From the NCBI RefSeq assembly GCF_030362835.1, contig NZ_JAUCGQ010000001.1:496001-560000 (forward strand): a stretch of 64,000 nt of DNA. The letters run 5' to 3'. Below the pieces are notes generated by a model. It did not search any database. It was given only the letters and a program-made list of their open reading frames with translations, and was not told where the DNA came from. A program made the position numbers and the translations under genes. The DNA comes from Cellulomonas alba (GTDB taxonomy: Bacteria > Actinomycetota > Actinomycetes > Actinomycetales > Cellulomonadaceae). Positions 45,958 to 55,933 of the stretch are shown one piece after another; positions within the stretch are counted from its first letter, which is position 1, and the number at the start of each line of letters is the position of its first letter.

Positions 45958-47249
45958 CGGGCAGCTCCCTGAGCGGTGGTGTCGTGGTGCTGGTCGTGGT
46001 CGGCCGGCGCGTCGGTCGGCGCGACGAGGCTCACGAGCACGGTCGCGAGCCGGCGGCGCCTGCCCTCGACGCGGTCCGCGACCAGGTGCAGGCCGTGGAT
46101 CTCGCCGACCGAGCCGGGCAGTGGCACCTTACCCAGCGCCTTGGCCAGCAGCCCTCCTGCGCTGTCGACGTCCTCGTCGTCGACCTCGAGGTCGAACAGC
46201 TCGCCGAGCTCGTCGCGGCCGAGCCGCGCCGGCACCCGGAAGACGCCGTCGCCCAGGTCCTCGATCTCGGGCGCGTGCGGGTCGTGCTCGTCGGTGAGCT
46301 CGCCGACGATCTCCTCGAGCGCGTCCTCGATCGTGACGAGCCCCGCGATGCCGCCGTACTCGTCGACCACGAGCGCGAGGTGCGACGAGCCCTCCTGCAG
46401 CTCGCGCAGCAGCTCGTCCACGGGCTTCGACTCGGGCACGAACACCGCGGCCCGTGCGACCTGGGCCGCCGTCAGGTGGCGGCTCGCCGGGTCGGCCTCG
46501 AGGCGCGCCACGACGTCCTTGAGGTAGAGCACGCCGCGCAGCTCGTCGACGGACTCGCCGACGACGGGCACGCGCGAGAACCCCGAGCGCAGCAGCAGCG
46601 CGAGCGCCTTGGGCAGGGGCGTCTCCGCGGGCGTCGTCACCATGTCGGTGCGCGGCACCATGACCTCGCGGGTCAGCGTGTCGCCGAGCTCGAGCACCGA
46701 GCGGAACATCTCGCGCTCGTCGTCCTCGATGGCCTCGGACTCCGAGACGCGCTGCACGGCCTCGCGGAGCTCCTCCTCGTCCTGCTCAGACGTGCCGCCC
46801 TCGCCGCGCGCCGCGCCGCCCAGCCCGCCGAACACCGCCGCCCAGCCCAGCGGGCGCGCCATCAGCAGCAGCGTGCCGACCGGGTGGTGCCGGCCGAGCC
46901 GCCGCGGGCTCACCCGGACGAGCAGGAAGGCGACCAGCCCGCAGACCGCGACGGCCACGAGGAGCACGGCCCACCAGACCAGCCCGCCCGACGCGACCGC
47001 GAGCGTGATGCCGACGGTCGCCGTCATCTCGGCGAGCAGCCGGACGAACGACGCGCCTGCGGCGACGCGCGCCGAGTCCTCGACGAGGTCCCGCACGCGC
47101 AGCGCGGCGGGCCGCCGGTCCGCGATCAGCTCGGCGACGGCCGCCCGGGAGACGTGCCCGACCGCCACCTCGCCCGCCGAGAGGAGCGCCGCCGCCACGA
47201 TGCCGAGCACCGCCAGGACGACGAGCAGCACGACGGGCGCATCGTTCAT
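45954..47249 (-). CDS. CNNM/CorC-type hemolysin-family transporter
   Basis: 431 residues. The N-terminal DUF21/CNNM membrane domain (about 1-150, three to four segments), a pair of CBS domains (about 200-330; [40 protein letters not shown]) and a CorC_HlyC C-terminal domain (about 345-415) are present. Family members are linked to magnesium or other divalent cation efflux. The gene overlaps ybeY and era, the conserved actinobacterial order. The hemolysin label is historical only. Confidence 0.92.
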   Translation of the reverse strand: MNDAPVVLLVVLAVLGIVAAALLSAGEVAVGHVSRAAVAELIADRRPAALRVRDLVEDSARVAAGASFVRLLAEMTATVGITLAVASGGLVWWAVLLVAVAVCGLVAFLLVRVSPRRLGRHHPVGTLLLMARPLGWAAVFGGLGGAARGEGGTSEQDEEELREAVQRVSESEAIEDDEREMFRSVLELGDTLTREVMVPRTDMVTTPAETPLPKALALLLRSGFSRVPVVGESVDELRGVLYLKDVVARLEADPASRHLTAAQVARAAVFVPESKPVDELLRELQEGSSHLALVVDEYGGIAGLVTIEDALEEIVGELTDEHDPHAPEIEDLGDGVFRVPARLGRDELGELFDLEVDDEDVDSAGGLLAKALGKVPLPGSVGEIHGLHLVADRVEGRRRRLATVLVSLVAPTDAPADHDQHHDTTAQGAAR

Positions 47250-47698
47250 CGGCCGGCCAGGAACGTCAGCAGGAGACGGCGCTGCAGCGCGAACATCTCC
47301 TTCTCCTCCTCGGGCTCGGCGTGGTCGAACCCGAGCAGGTGGAGGATCCCGTGGGTCGTCAGGAGCAGCAGCTCCTCGGCGGTCGAGTGGCCCGCGGCGC
47401 GGGCCTGCTGGGCCGCCACGTCCGGGCACAGCACGACGTCGCCGAGCAGGCCGGCGGGCGTCGTCTCACCCTCGCGACCGGGGCGGAGCTCGTCCATCGG
47501 GAAGCTGAGCACGTCGGTCGGGCCCGGCTCGTCCATCCACTTGACGTGCAGGTCCGTCATCACGTCGGTGCCGACGAGCAGGATCGACAGGTCCGTCTGC
47601 GGGTGCACGTGCATCTCGTCCAGCACGTAGCGTGCGAGCGCCGCGAACTCGGCCTCGTCGACCTCGTAGCCTGACTCGTTGTTGACCTCGATGCTCAT
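47246..47698 (-). CDS. ybeY: rRNA maturation endoribonuclease YbeY
   Basis: 150-residue zinc-dependent endoribonuclease acting in 16S rRNA 3'-end maturation. The zinc motif HxxxHxxxxxH is visible as [12 protein letters not shown] near the C-terminus, and the N-terminal domain has DVLSFPMDE. It starts 10 nt after the phoH stop and overlaps the next gene. Confidence 0.96.
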   Translation of the reverse strand: MSIEVNNESGYEVDEAEFAALARYVLDEMHVHPQTDLSILLVGTDVMTDLHVKWMDEPGPTDVLSFPMDELRPGREGETTPAGLLGDVVLCPDVAAQQARAAGHSTAEELLLLTTHGILHLLGFDHAEPEEEKEMFALQRRLLLTFLAGR

Positions 47699-47708
47699 GC
47701 CGGCTCCG

Positions 47709-48713
47709 TCAGCTCCTGTCCCAGCGCGCGTACGCGTCGATGATGTCGCTGACCAGGCGGTGCCGGACCACGTCCGACGACGTCAGGCGGCAGAACGCGA
47801 CGTCGTCCACCCCGCCGAGGATCTGCTCGACGACGCGCAGGCCGCTCGTCACGCCCGCGCCCAGGTCGACCTGCGTCACGTCGCCCGTCACGACGACCCT
47901 CGACCCGAACCCGAGGCGGGTCAGGAACATCTTCATCTGCTCGACCGACGTGTTCTGCGCCTCGTCGAGGATGATGAACGAGTCGTTGAGCGTCCGGCCG
48001 CGCATGTAGGCGAGCGGCGCGACCTCGATCGTCCCGGCCTCCATGAGCCGCGGGATCGACTCGGGGTCGACCATGTCGTGCAGCGCGTCGTACAGCGGGC
48101 GCAGGTACGGGTCGATCTTCTCGGTGAGAGTGCCGGGCAGGAAGCCGAGGCGCTCGCCCGCCTCGACCGCGGGGCGCGTGAGCACGATGCGGTTGACCGT
48201 GCGGTCGTTCAGCGCCTGCACGGCCTTCGCCATCGCGAGGTACGTCTTGCCCGTGCCCGCCGGGCCGATGCCGAACGTCACGGTGTGCCGGTCGATCGCG
48301 TCGACGTACTCCTTCTGGCCCGCCGTCTTCGGCCGGATCGTGCGGCCGCGCGTCGAGAGGATGTTGAACGTCAGGACGTCGGCCGGCCGCGCGTTCGAGC
48401 CCGCGGCGGTGAGCATCTGCACGCTGCGGCTCACGACGTCGGGCGTGAGCGGCGTGCCGCCGGCGGCGACCTCGACGAGCTCGTCGACCAGGCGCGCGAC
48501 CAGCGCGACGTCGCCGGCCGGACCGGTCAGCGTGAACTCGTTGCCGCGCACGTGCACGTCCACCGTGGTGAACCCCTGCTCGATCGCGCGCAGCACCTCG
48601 TCGCGGCGACCCAGGAGCTCGACCATCGACACGTCGGCCGGGACGCTGATCCGGTGCTCGACCCGCGCGTGCGGGGCTCCCGCGGTACGCGGGGCGGGAT
48701 TGGACTCGGCCAT
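47709..48713 (-). CDS. phoH: PhoH-family ATPase
   Basis: 334-residue PhoH-like P-loop protein. An N-terminal KH-like region (about residues 20-110) precedes the PhoH domain with Walker [16 protein letters not shown] (about residues 147-161), Walker [21 protein letters not shown] and [13 protein letters not shown]. It heads the phoH-ybeY-CNNM-era operon, where it is thought to act in RNA metabolism. A minus-strand TAGACT near 48770 could be the -10. Confidence 0.94.
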   Translation of the reverse strand: MAESNPAPRTAGAPHARVEHRISVPADVSMVELLGRRDEVLRAIEQGFTTVDVHVRGNEFTLTGPAGDVALVARLVDELVEVAAGGTPLTPDVVSRSVQMLTAAGSNARPADVLTFNILSTRGRTIRPKTAGQKEYVDAIDRHTVTFGIGPAGTGKTYLAMAKAVQALNDRTVNRIVLTRPAVEAGERLGFLPGTLTEKIDPYLRPLYDALHDMVDPESIPRLMEAGTIEVAPLAYMRGRTLNDSFIILDEAQNTSVEQMKMFLTRLGFGSRVVVTGDVTQVDLGAGVTSGLRVVEQILGGVDDVAFCRLTSSDVVRHRLVSDIIDAYARWDRS

Positions 48714-48859
48714 CGGCTCGGCTGGCGCCGGATCTCCTGACGAACGGCGGGACGTGTGCTGCGCCAGTCTACCGAGCAGGTGTCGCCTGGTCCCGCGTGA
48801 AAGCTCCGCGCGGCGCCCAACCGGGCCCGCACGGCCGCAGGCGCGCTAGCGTCACGCGG

Positions 48860-49819
48860 GTGAGCGACCCCGTCGTCGACTGGCTCCTCGACTCCGACCC
48901 CGCCATCCGGTGGCAGGTGCTGCGCGACCTGCTCGACCGGCCCGAGGCCGAGTGGCGGGCCGAGCGCGCGCGCGTCGAGACGGACGGCTGGGGCGCGCGC
49001 CTGCTCGCGCTCGAGGGTCCGGACGGCCAGTGGGCCGGTGGCGCCTTCCTGCCGGACGGCTTCACGCGCCAGCTCTGGGACGCCGAGGGGCAGCCGTGGA
49101 CCGCGACGTCGCACGTGCTCACGCAGCTGCGTGAGCTCGGGCTGGACCCGTCGTCCAGGGCGGCGCGGCGGATCGTCGCCCTGCTGTCCGACGGACCGAA
49201 CTGGTGGCCGGGTGCGCCGTTCTGGGGCGGCGAGACCGAGGAGTGCATCAACGGCCGGCTCGTCGCGGACGGCGCGTACCTCGGCGTGGACATGTCCGCT
49301 CTCGCGGACCGGCTCGTCGGCGAGCGGCTCGCGGACGGCGGGTGGAACTGCGAACGCGTCGAGGGCTCGGTCCGCTCGTCGTTCGACACGACGATCAACG
49401 TGCTCGACGGGCTCCGCGAGCTCGAGCTCGCGACCGGCGGCACCGCCGCGTCGCGCGAGGCACGGGGGACCGGCGAGGAGTTCCTCCTCGAGCGCACGCT
49501 GTTCCGCCGGCTGTCGACCGGCGAGCCGGCCGATCCGGACTACCTCTCGTTCGCGCACCCCCGGCGGTGGCACTACGACGTGCTGCGCGGGCTCGACCAC
49601 TTCCGGCGGGCGTCCGCGCTCGACGGACGCCCGGACCCGCGCCTCGCGGAGGCCGTCGAGGTCGTGCGGCGACGGCGGACGCCCGACGGCGTCTGGCTGC
49701 TCGACCGCACGCCGCGGGGCCGGGTGTGGTTCGACGTCGACGAGGGCGTCGGGCGCCCTTCGCGCTGGCTGACGCTCGACGCGATGCGCGTGCTCCGGTG
49801 GTGGGACGCAGAGGCGTGA
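48860..49819 (+). CDS. Terpene-cyclase/prenyltransferase-fold (alpha-alpha toroid) protein, squalene-cyclase-like
   Basis: 319 residues. Repeated helical units with W-rich turns (DGQWAGGAFLPDGFTRQLWD, GGWNCERVEGSVRSSFDTTI, DGVWLLDRTPRGRVWFDVD) resemble the QW-type repeats of squalene-hopene cyclases and prenyltransferase beta subunits, but no DxDD cyclase motif is seen and the length is about half. The catalytic role is unknown. GTG 48860 has TAGCGT ending 7 nt upstream (48847-48852), so it is leaderless. It is divergent from phoH and not in an operon with terpenoid genes. Confidence 0.78.
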   Translation: MSDPVVDWLLDSDPAIRWQVLRDLLDRPEAEWRAERARVETDGWGARLLALEGPDGQWAGGAFLPDGFTRQLWDAEGQPWTATSHVLTQLRELGLDPSSRAARRIVALLSDGPNWWPGAPFWGGETEECINGRLVADGAYLGVDMSALADRLVGERLADGGWNCERVEGSVRSSFDTTINVLDGLRELELATGGTAASREARGTGEEFLLERTLFRRLSTGEPADPDYLSFAHPRRWHYDVLRGLDHFRRASALDGRPDPRLAEAVEVVRRRRTPDGVWLLDRTPRGRVWFDVDEGVGRPSRWLTLDAMRVLRWWDAEA

Positions 49820-49898
49820 CGCCCCTGTGGACGGCGGCGACCGGGGTGTCAGCGCCCCGACCTAACGGTGGCCGCTCCACTGCCGAGACGGGAGCCCG

Positions 49899-50486
49899 AT
49901 GCCGAAGACGCACGACGAGACGCTCGCCCTGATCCGCACGCTCCTCGCGATCGCTGACGGCGGCTCGCCGCACGAGCCCGAGCGCGACCTGGCACGGCGG
50001 CGGGCCGAGAAGCTCATGCTGCGGCACAGCGTCGACGTGGCCGCGGTGCGGATGACCGCCGACCAGGCCCGCGCGCCGATCCGGACGGACACGCCGTTCG
50101 CGGCGGACATGTCGATGGCGGCGGTGCTGTGCGACTCGCTCGAGCCGCAGCTGCTCACGGCGATGCACCGGCACGGTGGGCTGCCGAGCGACAAGCGAGC
50201 GTTCGCCGCCGGGTTCACGGCGATGGTGACGCAACGGCTGCGCGCCTTCTACGCCGAGGTGCTGACCGAGGCGGAGGCCGAGGGGACGTCGAGCGCACTC
50301 GTCCTCGCCGACCGGGACCATGAGGTCGACGCCGCCGTGGCCGTCGCGTTCCCGCGGGTGCGCACCACGACCCGCCGGCTTTCCGGGCGCGGCTGGGCCG
50401 AGGGGGTCGCGGCCGGTGGGCGCGCGGACATCGCCGTCACGGGGCGCAAGGTCACGCGAGGGCCGGGGCGGGCGCGGACGACGTGA
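49899..50486 (+). CDS. DUF2786 domain protein
   Basis: 195 residues. The N-terminal DUF2786-like motif TLALIRTLLAIADGGSPHEP ... ARRRAEKLMLRHSVD (about residues 8-50) is recognisable; the rest is a helical region found in family members (DRDHEVDAAVAVAFPRVRTT...). Soluble, basic C-terminus. A GGGAG ribosome site precedes ATG 49899. Function unknown. 50487-50628 to its right holds no gene that I can support. Confidence 0.82.
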   Translation: MPKTHDETLALIRTLLAIADGGSPHEPERDLARRRAEKLMLRHSVDVAAVRMTADQARAPIRTDTPFAADMSMAAVLCDSLEPQLLTAMHRHGGLPSDKRAFAAGFTAMVTQRLRAFYAEVLTEAEAEGTSSALVLADRDHEVDAAVAVAFPRVRTTTRRLSGRGWAEGVAAGGRADIAVTGRKVTRGPGRARTT

Positions 50487-50628
50487 GCCGGGTGGGCACG
50501 TCCCGGGTCGATCCGCCCACGTCGCTGCGCGCGGGCGACGCAGGGCGAGCCGCGCCGGGGTCGAACGGCCCAGGTCGCCAGGCGGCGCCTCGGCCCGCCA
50601 GGCCCCTGCGCGCAGCCCGTCCGGCTCG

Positions 50629-51387
50629 TCAGCCCCAGCGGCCGAGGCGCTGGGCCAGGATCGCGAGCGCGACCGGCCCCGCCGTCGACGTGCGCAGCAC
50701 GTGCGGCCCGAGGCGCACCGCGACCGCGCCGGCGTCGCGCAGCCGGTCCAGCTCGTCGTCGCCGATGCCGCCCTCGGGTCCGACGACGACCAGGCACTCG
50801 CCCGTGGTCGGCAGGACGGTCGTGGCGAGCGGCGCGGACGCCTCCTCGTGGAGCACGAGCACCGCGCCGCCCGCGGCCGTGACCTCAGCGGTCCGGGCCG
50901 CCAACAGCCGGGAGTCGTGCGGCTCGTCGACGTCAGGCACCCACGCCCGCCGCGACTGCTTCGCCGCCGCCCGCACGGTCTGCGCCCACTTGGCGCGGCT
51001 CCTCGCGCCGCGGTCGCCACGCCACTGCACGATCGACCGGTCCGCCTGCCAGGGCACGACCGCGTCCGCGCCGACCTCGGTGGCCGCCTCGATCGCGAGA
51101 TCGTCGCGGTCACCCTTCGCGAGCGCCTGCACGAGCACGAGCGCCACCGCAGGCGCCGCCTCGTCGGCCCGCTCCTCGACGCGCAGCACGAGACCGTCCG
51201 GCCCCGCCGCGTCGACCACGCCGAGCAGCCGGACGCCGCGACCGTCGACCACGTCGACCCGCTCCCCCGGCGCCCGGCGCTGGACGACCGCGGCGTGGCG
51301 CCCCTCCGCGCCCCCGAGCCGGTACGAGTCGCCCGCCCGCACGCCGTCGAGCGTCCCGGGCTCCGCCAGGAAGACCGGTGCGCTCAC
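50629..51387 (-). CDS. rsmE: 16S rRNA (uracil-1498-N3)-methyltransferase RsmE
   Basis: 252-residue SPOUT methyltransferase that methylates U1498 of 16S rRNA. It has an N-terminal PUA-like domain and a C-terminal knot with VVVGPEGGIGDDELDRLR and RLGPHVLRTSTAGPVALAIL, the SAM-binding signature of the family. GTG 51387 overlaps the dnaJ stop (GTGA), forming hrcA-dnaJ-rsmE. Confidence 0.94.
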   Translation of the reverse strand: MSAPVFLAEPGTLDGVRAGDSYRLGGAEGRHAAVVQRRAPGERVDVVDGRGVRLLGVVDAAGPDGLVLRVEERADEAAPAVALVLVQALAKGDRDDLAIEAATEVGADAVVPWQADRSIVQWRGDRGARSRAKWAQTVRAAAKQSRRAWVPDVDEPHDSRLLAARTAEVTAAGGAVLVLHEEASAPLATTVLPTTGECLVVVGPEGGIGDDELDRLRDAGAVAVRLGPHVLRTSTAGPVALAILAQRLGRWG

Positions 51388-52511
51388 CGGCCCGCGAGCT
51401 TGTCGCGCAGCTTCGAGAACACCCCGGGGTTCGCGGCCGCGAGGCGCGCCTCGGGGCGCTCCTCGCCGCGCAGCGTCGCGAGCCGGCGCAGCAGCTCCGA
51501 CTGCTCGTCGTCGAGCGAGGTGGGCACCTCGACGTCGACGTGCACCATCAGGTCGCCGCGCCCGCCGGTGTGCAGGTGGCCGACCCCGAGGCCCTTCAGC
51601 GCGACGATCTGCGCCGGCTGCGTGCCGGGCCGCAGGTCGACCTCGCGCGCACCGTCCAGGGTGTCCAGCGTCAGCACCGTGCCGAGAGCCGCGGCGGTCA
51701 TCGGCACCGAGACGGTCGCGTGCAGGTCGTCGCCCCGGCGCAGGAACGTGTCGTGCTTGCGCTCGTGCACCTCGAGGTACACGTCGCCCGCCGGTCCGCC
51801 CGCCGGGCCCGTCTCGCCCTGGCCAGTGAGCTTGATGCGCGTGCCCGTGTCGACACCTGCCGGCACGTCCACCTGCAGCGTTCGACGCGCGCGCACGCGC
51901 CCCTCGCCCGAGCAGTCGGTGCACGGCTCGGGGATCACGGTGCCGAACCCGTGGCACGCCGGGCACGGCTGCGTCGTCATGACCTGGCCCAGGAACGAGC
52001 GCGCGACGCGCTGGACCGACCCGCGGCCACCGCAGACCTCGCAGGTGCGCGGCGACGTACCGGGCCGGCAGCAGGTGCCGTTGCACGTCGGGCAGACGAC
52101 GGCCGTGTCGACGGGCACCTCGCGGTGCGTGCCGAACGTGACCTCCGCGAGGTCGAGGTCGATCCGGACGAGCGCGTCCTGCCCGCGCCGGGCGCGCGGC
52201 ACCGGGCCCCGCGCCGACGGGCCGCCGGTCGCCGCGCCGAAGAACGTCTCGAAGATGTCCTGGAAGCCGAAGCCGCCACCCATGCCGCCGCCGGGCGACG
52301 CGGGGTCCGCGCCCAGGTCGTAGGCGCGCCGCTTCTCCGGGTTGCTCAGCACGTCGTACGCGCGCGAGACGTCCTTGAAGCGCTCCTCGGAGGCCGCGTC
52401 GGCGCCTGCCACGTCCGGGTGGTGCTCGCGCGCGAGCTTCCGGTAGGCCTTCTTGATCTGCTCGGGCGTCGCGTCTCGCGGCACGCCGAGGATCTCGTAG
52501 TAGTCGGTCAC
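51384..52511 (-). CDS. dnaJ: Chaperone DnaJ
   Basis: 375-residue type I J-protein that partners DnaK. J-domain (residues 1-66) with HPD in REHHPDVAG, a Gly/Phe-rich linker, and a zinc-finger region with four CxxCxG-type motifs (CPTCNGTC, CEVCGGRG, CPACHGFG, CTDCSGEG; the first ends in Cys rather than Gly), then the C-terminal substrate domains. GTG 52511 gives the standard VTDYYEILGV start. It lies 46 nt after hrcA, so it is the HrcA-controlled dnaJ. Confidence 0.96.
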   Translation of the reverse strand: MTDYYEILGVPRDATPEQIKKAYRKLAREHHPDVAGADAASEERFKDVSRAYDVLSNPEKRRAYDLGADPASPGGGMGGGFGFQDIFETFFGAATGGPSARGPVPRARRGQDALVRIDLDLAEVTFGTHREVPVDTAVVCPTCNGTCCRPGTSPRTCEVCGGRGSVQRVARSFLGQVMTTQPCPACHGFGTVIPEPCTDCSGEGRVRARRTLQVDVPAGVDTGTRIKLTGQGETGPAGGPAGDVYLEVHERKHDTFLRRGDDLHATVSVPMTAAALGTVLTLDTLDGAREVDLRPGTQPAQIVALKGLGVGHLHTGGRGDLMVHVDVEVPTSLDDEQSELLRRLATLRGEERPEARLAAANPGVFSKLRDKLAGR

Positions 52512-52557
52512 GGGTGCGTGTGCTCGCTTCCCTGGTGCGGACGGCCGGTCGGGCCGC

Positions 52558-53583
52558 TCATCCGGCAAGGATCCTGGTCAGGTACCGCGCCACGGCGCGG
52601 ACGGTCGACATGGTTCCGGGGTAGTCCATGCGCAACGGGCCGATGGCGCCGACGCGGGCCACGGACGCGCCGCTCTCGTCGCCGTAGCCCGACGTGACGA
52701 AGCTCGTCTCGAGCAGCCCCTCGTGCTGCGTCTCGCGGCCGATCCGGACCGCGACGGCGGCGTTGTCCTCGGCCATCTCGCCGAGCAGCCGCAGCAGCAC
52801 GACCTGCTCCTCGAGCGCCTCGAGCACGGGGCCGATCGTGCGCGCGAAGTCGATGCCCGAGGATCGCGCGAGGTGCGACGTGCCGGCCAGCACGACCCGC
52901 TCCTCGCTCTCCTGCGCGAGCGTCTCCTCGACCACGCGCAGCACCGCCCGCACCATCGGCTCGTCCGTCTGCGCGAAAGCGTCGGGCACCGAGGCCAGCA
53001 CCGTGGGCAGCTCGGACAGCCGGCGCCCCGCGGTGCTCGCGTTCAGCCACGCGCGCAGCCGGGCGACGATCGCCTCGTCGAGATCGGCCTCGAGCTCGAG
53101 CGTCCGTTGCTCGACGCGGCCGGTGTCGGTGATCAGCACGACGAGCAGGTGCCGCGCACCGACCGCGACGAGCTCGACGTGGCGCAGCGCCGATCGCCGC
53201 AGCGACGGGTACTGCACCACGGCGACCTGCTGGGTCAGCTGCGCGATGAGCCGGACGGCGCGGTCCACGACGTCGTCGAGGTCCACCGCGTTCTCGAGGA
53301 ACGTGCCGATCGCGCGCTGCTCGGCGGTCGAGAGCGGCTTGACGGTCGAGAGGCGGTCGACGAAGACGCGGTAGCCGAGGTCGGTCGGCACGCGACCCGC
53401 CGAGGTGTGCGGCTGCGCGATGAAGCCGCCCTCCTCGAGCGCCGCCATGTCGTTGCGGATCGTCGCGGGCGAGACACCGAGCGCGTGCCGCTCGACCAGT
53501 GCGCGCGAGCCCACGGGCTCGCGCGTCGCCACGTAGTCCTCGACGATCGCCCGCAGCACGTCGAGCCGCCGGTCCTCGCTCAC
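52558..53583 (-). CDS. hrcA: Heat-inducible transcription repressor HrcA
   Basis: 341-residue repressor that binds CIRCE. The N-terminal winged HTH is [20 protein letters not shown] ... [20 protein letters not shown]; the GAF-like and C-terminal parts follow ([27 protein letters not shown] ending). GTG 53583 is preceded by a strong GGGAGGAGG. The CIRCE at 53625-53651 lies 41 nt upstream, giving autoregulation of hrcA-dnaJ. Confidence 0.96.
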   Translation of the reverse strand: MSEDRRLDVLRAIVEDYVATREPVGSRALVERHALGVSPATIRNDMAALEEGGFIAQPHTSAGRVPTDLGYRVFVDRLSTVKPLSTAEQRAIGTFLENAVDLDDVVDRAVRLIAQLTQQVAVVQYPSLRRSALRHVELVAVGARHLLVVLITDTGRVEQRTLELEADLDEAIVARLRAWLNASTAGRRLSELPTVLASVPDAFAQTDEPMVRAVLRVVEETLAQESEERVVLAGTSHLARSSGIDFARTIGPVLEALEEQVVLLRLLGEMAEDNAAVAVRIGRETQHEGLLETSFVTSGYGDESGASVARVGAIGPLRMDYPGTMSTVRAVARYLTRILAG

Positions 53584-53624
53584 GCCGCCTCCTCCCGGGC
53601 CGTCCCTGCCGAGTGCACCCACGG

Positions 53625-53651
53625 GTAGCACTCGGCGCTCCTGAGTGCCAA
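53625..53651 (-). promoter_or_regulatory. CIRCE operator of hrcA-dnaJ
   Basis: On the minus strand: TTGGCACTC-N9-GAGTGCTAC, matching TTAGCACTC-N9-GAGTGCTAA at all but two positions. It follows a minus-strand TAGGAT (plus 53651-53656) that could be the -10, so HrcA would cover the transcript start. Confidence 0.93.
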
Positions 53652-53755
53652 TCCTACGTCGGAGCGCCGATGCACCCGCGGTGCGCGGCGGCGACCTCGA
53701 GACACGCGGCGCGCGGACCGGCGACACGCCGCGACGAGCGCCTACGGTGCCGGAC

Positions 53756-54604
53756 GTGCCCGACCGCTACGGACCCGACGTCCTCTCGTCCTCGCCCCAC
53801 CCGCCGCGCACCCGGACCTCGCGCCCGCAGCCGGCCGAGCCGGGCCTCGTGGTGGAGGAGGTCACGACGGGCTGGGTCGGCGCCGTGGTCCGCGTCGAGA
53901 AGTCGGGCGGCGTCCACGTCGTCGTGCTCGAGGACCGGCGGGGACGGACCCGCTCGTTCCCGCTCGGGCCCGGGTTCTGGGTCGACGGCGAGCCCGTGGT
54001 CCTCACCGCGCCCGTGACGAGCCGCGCGCCCGTCCGCCCCACCCGCACCGCGTCGGGCTCGGTCGCGGTCCGCGACGCGCCCGCGCGGGTCGCGCGCGGC
54101 AGCCGCATCCTCGTCGAGGGCAGGCACGACGCCGAGCTCGTCGAGCGCGTGTGGGGCGACGACCTGCGCGTCGAGGGTGTCGTCGTCGAGCTGCTCGACG
54201 GCGTCGACCACCTGCCCGACGTCGTGCGCTCGTTCGCGCCCGGGTCCGGACGACGCCTCGGCGTGCTGGTCGACCACCTCGTGCCAGGCTCGAAGGAGAG
54301 CCGGATCGCCGCCGACGCGATGCGCGCGGCGCCGTCCGGGACCGTGCTGGTGCTCGGCCATCCCTACGTCGACGTCTGGCAGGCCGTGCGACCCGAGCGG
54401 ATCGGCCTCACCGCATGGCCCACGATCGAGCGCGGCACGGAGTGGAAGCAGGGCGTGCTCCGCGAGCTCGGGTGGCCCGCCGCCGACCACCGCGACGTCG
54501 CTGCCGCGTGGCAGCGCATCCTGCGGTCCGTGCGCAGCTACGCCGACCTCGAGCCGAGCCTGCTCGGCCGCGTCGAGGAGCTCATCGACTTCGTCACCGC
54601 CTGA
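53756..54604 (+). CDS. DUF3097 family protein
   Basis: 282 residues. Conserved actinobacterial protein with an N-terminal beta-domain ([20 protein letters not shown] ... [14 protein letters not shown]) and a C-terminal domain resembling a TOPRIM/nucleotidyl fold ([20 protein letters not shown] ... [17 protein letters not shown] ... [13 protein letters not shown]), with acidic residues in VEGRHDAEL and LVDHL. GTG 53756 has TACGGT ending exactly 7 nt upstream (53743-53748), so it is leaderless. Divergent from hrcA. Role unknown; a nucleic-acid-metal function is a guess from the TOPRIM-like motif. Confidence 0.88.
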   Translation: MPDRYGPDVLSSSPHPPRTRTSRPQPAEPGLVVEEVTTGWVGAVVRVEKSGGVHVVVLEDRRGRTRSFPLGPGFWVDGEPVVLTAPVTSRAPVRPTRTASGSVAVRDAPARVARGSRILVEGRHDAELVERVWGDDLRVEGVVVELLDGVDHLPDVVRSFAPGSGRRLGVLVDHLVPGSKESRIAADAMRAAPSGTVLVLGHPYVDVWQAVRPERIGLTAWPTIERGTEWKQGVLRELGWPAADHRDVAAAWQRILRSVRSYADLEPSLLGRVEELIDFVTA

Positions 54605-54610
54605 CCCGTC

Positions 54611-54656
54611 GACGACGGCGACCCGCGGGCTCGATGCTCCGCGGGCCGCCGTCGTC
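54611..54656. terminator. Bidirectional terminator between DUF3097 and the proline-rich membrane protein
   Basis: Two-part stem: GACGACGGC (54611-54619) with GCCGTCGTC (54648-54656), and CCCGCGG (54622-54628) with CCGCGGG (54639-54645), separated by a 2-nt internal loop. The genes converge here. Confidence 0.82.
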
Positions 54657-54664
54657 CTGCCTGG

Positions 54665-55933
54665 TCAGAGCGGCTGCGCGATCGGCCCGCCGATCAGACG
54701 GCGGTAGGCGAAGACGCTGAACAGCATCGCGACCGGCACGCTGACGAGCGCGCCGATGCCGCAGACGAGGAACCCGACCGCCGCGATCAACCACGTCAGC
54801 ACGACGACGAGGATCGACGTGCCGACGTCGCGCGTCTGGAGCGCGATGCTCTCCTTGATCGCGTCGATCGGCGGCAGGTCGCGCTGCACGAGCGAGTGGA
54901 ACGCGAAGAAGCCGAAGTACCCGATGACGAGGCCCGCGAGCTGGCCGAGCACGGGGATCAGTCCGCCGACGAAGCTCGCGGCCGCGAAGATCAACGCGAG
55001 GACGAACGCCGGCCCGGCGTGCGCGAAGTCGAAGAGGTCGCCGACAGTGACCGGCTGGCCGTCCGCGATCTTGAGGCCCGTTCGGACGAACGCCGAGTAG
55101 AACAGGCCGACGAGGAACGCGGTGATCGCCGCGGCGAGCAGTCCGCCGATGCCGACGGACGAGAACAGGAACAGCGAGCTCCCCGTCCGGTCCCGGAGGT
55201 GGCTGAAGCCGCCGAGCACCGCGAACGCGAGCGCCCAGACCACGGTGATCCCGACGAACCAGATCAGCAGGCCGAAGACGAGCGTGACCCAGTTCCGGGC
55301 GAACGCGCTCCACGACCAGGACCACGCCTGGCCGATGTCCACCACCGCGGGCGGCGCGGGCTGGTAGCCGCCCGGGGCGGGCGGCGGGTACGCGCCGGCG
55401 GGCGGGTACGCACCCGGCGGGTACGCGCCGGCCGGGCCGGCCGGGGGCGGGTACGCGCCCGCGGGCGGGTAGGCGCCGGGCTGGCCGGCCGGGGGCGGGT
55501 ACGCGCCGGGCTGGCCGGCCGGGGGCGGGTAGGCGCCGGGTTGGCCGGCCGGGGGCGGGTACGCGCCGGGTTGCGGGCCCGGAGGCGGGTAGGCGCCGGG
55601 CGGCGGGTACGCACCCGGCTCACCGGCCGCAGGCGGCGGGTACGCACCCGGCTGACCCGCGACGGGCGGCGGCGGAGAGGCGCCGGGCGGCGGCGGCGCA
55701 GGCGTCTCGCCAGAGGCGGGCGCGTCCGGCACCGCTGGGGCGGGGGGCGTCGAAGGGGCGGGAGGTGCGGGCGGCGTGACGGGCGCCGGGGGCGCCGCGG
55801 GCTCGCCAGGCGCGTCGGGTGCGGACGGCTCGGCGGGCGCGGGCGGCGTCACGGGCTGCGGCGCAGTCGGCTCCGCGGGCGGGTCGGTCGGCTGGTCGTC
55901 GCTCGGCGGGTTGCCGCCGGGGTTCTCGCTCAT
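54665..55933 (-). CDS. Proline-rich repeat membrane protein
   Basis: 422 residues. The first 190 residues are low-complexity: Pro/Ala-rich, then about a dozen units of the type GAYPPPAGQP. The C-terminal part (about 200-420) has about five to six membrane segments (NWVTLVFGLLIWFVGITVVW, ALIFAAASFVGGLIPVLGQL, SILVVVLTWLIAAVGFLVCG). It resembles Pro/Gly/Tyr-rich actinobacterial membrane proteins of unknown role; the repeat tail is presumably cytoplasmic. A 30-bp tandem repeat at DNA level indicates slippage-prone expansion. Confidence 0.85.
   Translation of the reverse strand: MSENPGGNPPSDDQPTDPPAEPTAPQPVTPPAPAEPSAPDAPGEPAAPPAPVTPPAPPAPSTPPAPAVPDAPASGETPAPPPPGASPPPPVAGQPGAYPPPAAGEPGAYPPPGAYPPPGPQPGAYPPPAGQPGAYPPPAGQPGAYPPPAGQPGAYPPAGAYPPPAGPAGAYPPGAYPPAGAYPPPAPGGYQPAPPAVVDIGQAWSWSWSAFARNWVTLVFGLLIWFVGITVVWALAFAVLGGFSHLRDRTGSSLFLFSSVGIGGLLAAAITAFLVGLFYSAFVRTGLKIADGQPVTVGDLFDFAHAGPAFVLALIFAAASFVGGLIPVLGQLAGLVIGYFGFFAFHSLVQRDLPPIDAIKESIALQTRDVGTSILVVVLTWLIAAVGFLVCGIGALVSVPVAMLFSVFAYRRLIGGPIAQPL
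55471..55590. repeat. 30-bp coding tandem repeat
   Basis: Three near-identical 30-bp units (55471-55500, 55501-55530, 55531-55560) and a fourth degenerate one (55561-55590), differing at few positions. They encode the PPPAGQPGAY repeat of the overlapping membrane protein in frame (10 codons per unit). Confidence 0.9.

Noticed and set aside
45954..47249. Hemolysin function for the CNNM/CBS/CorC protein.
   Set aside because: Historical family name; the domain order indicates a cation transporter or regulator, with no toxin features.
55471..55590. 30-bp regular repeats as a possible CRISPR-like array.
   Set aside because: Units are contiguous without spacers, in frame with a coding region and encode PPPAGQPGAY; a coding tandem repeat.
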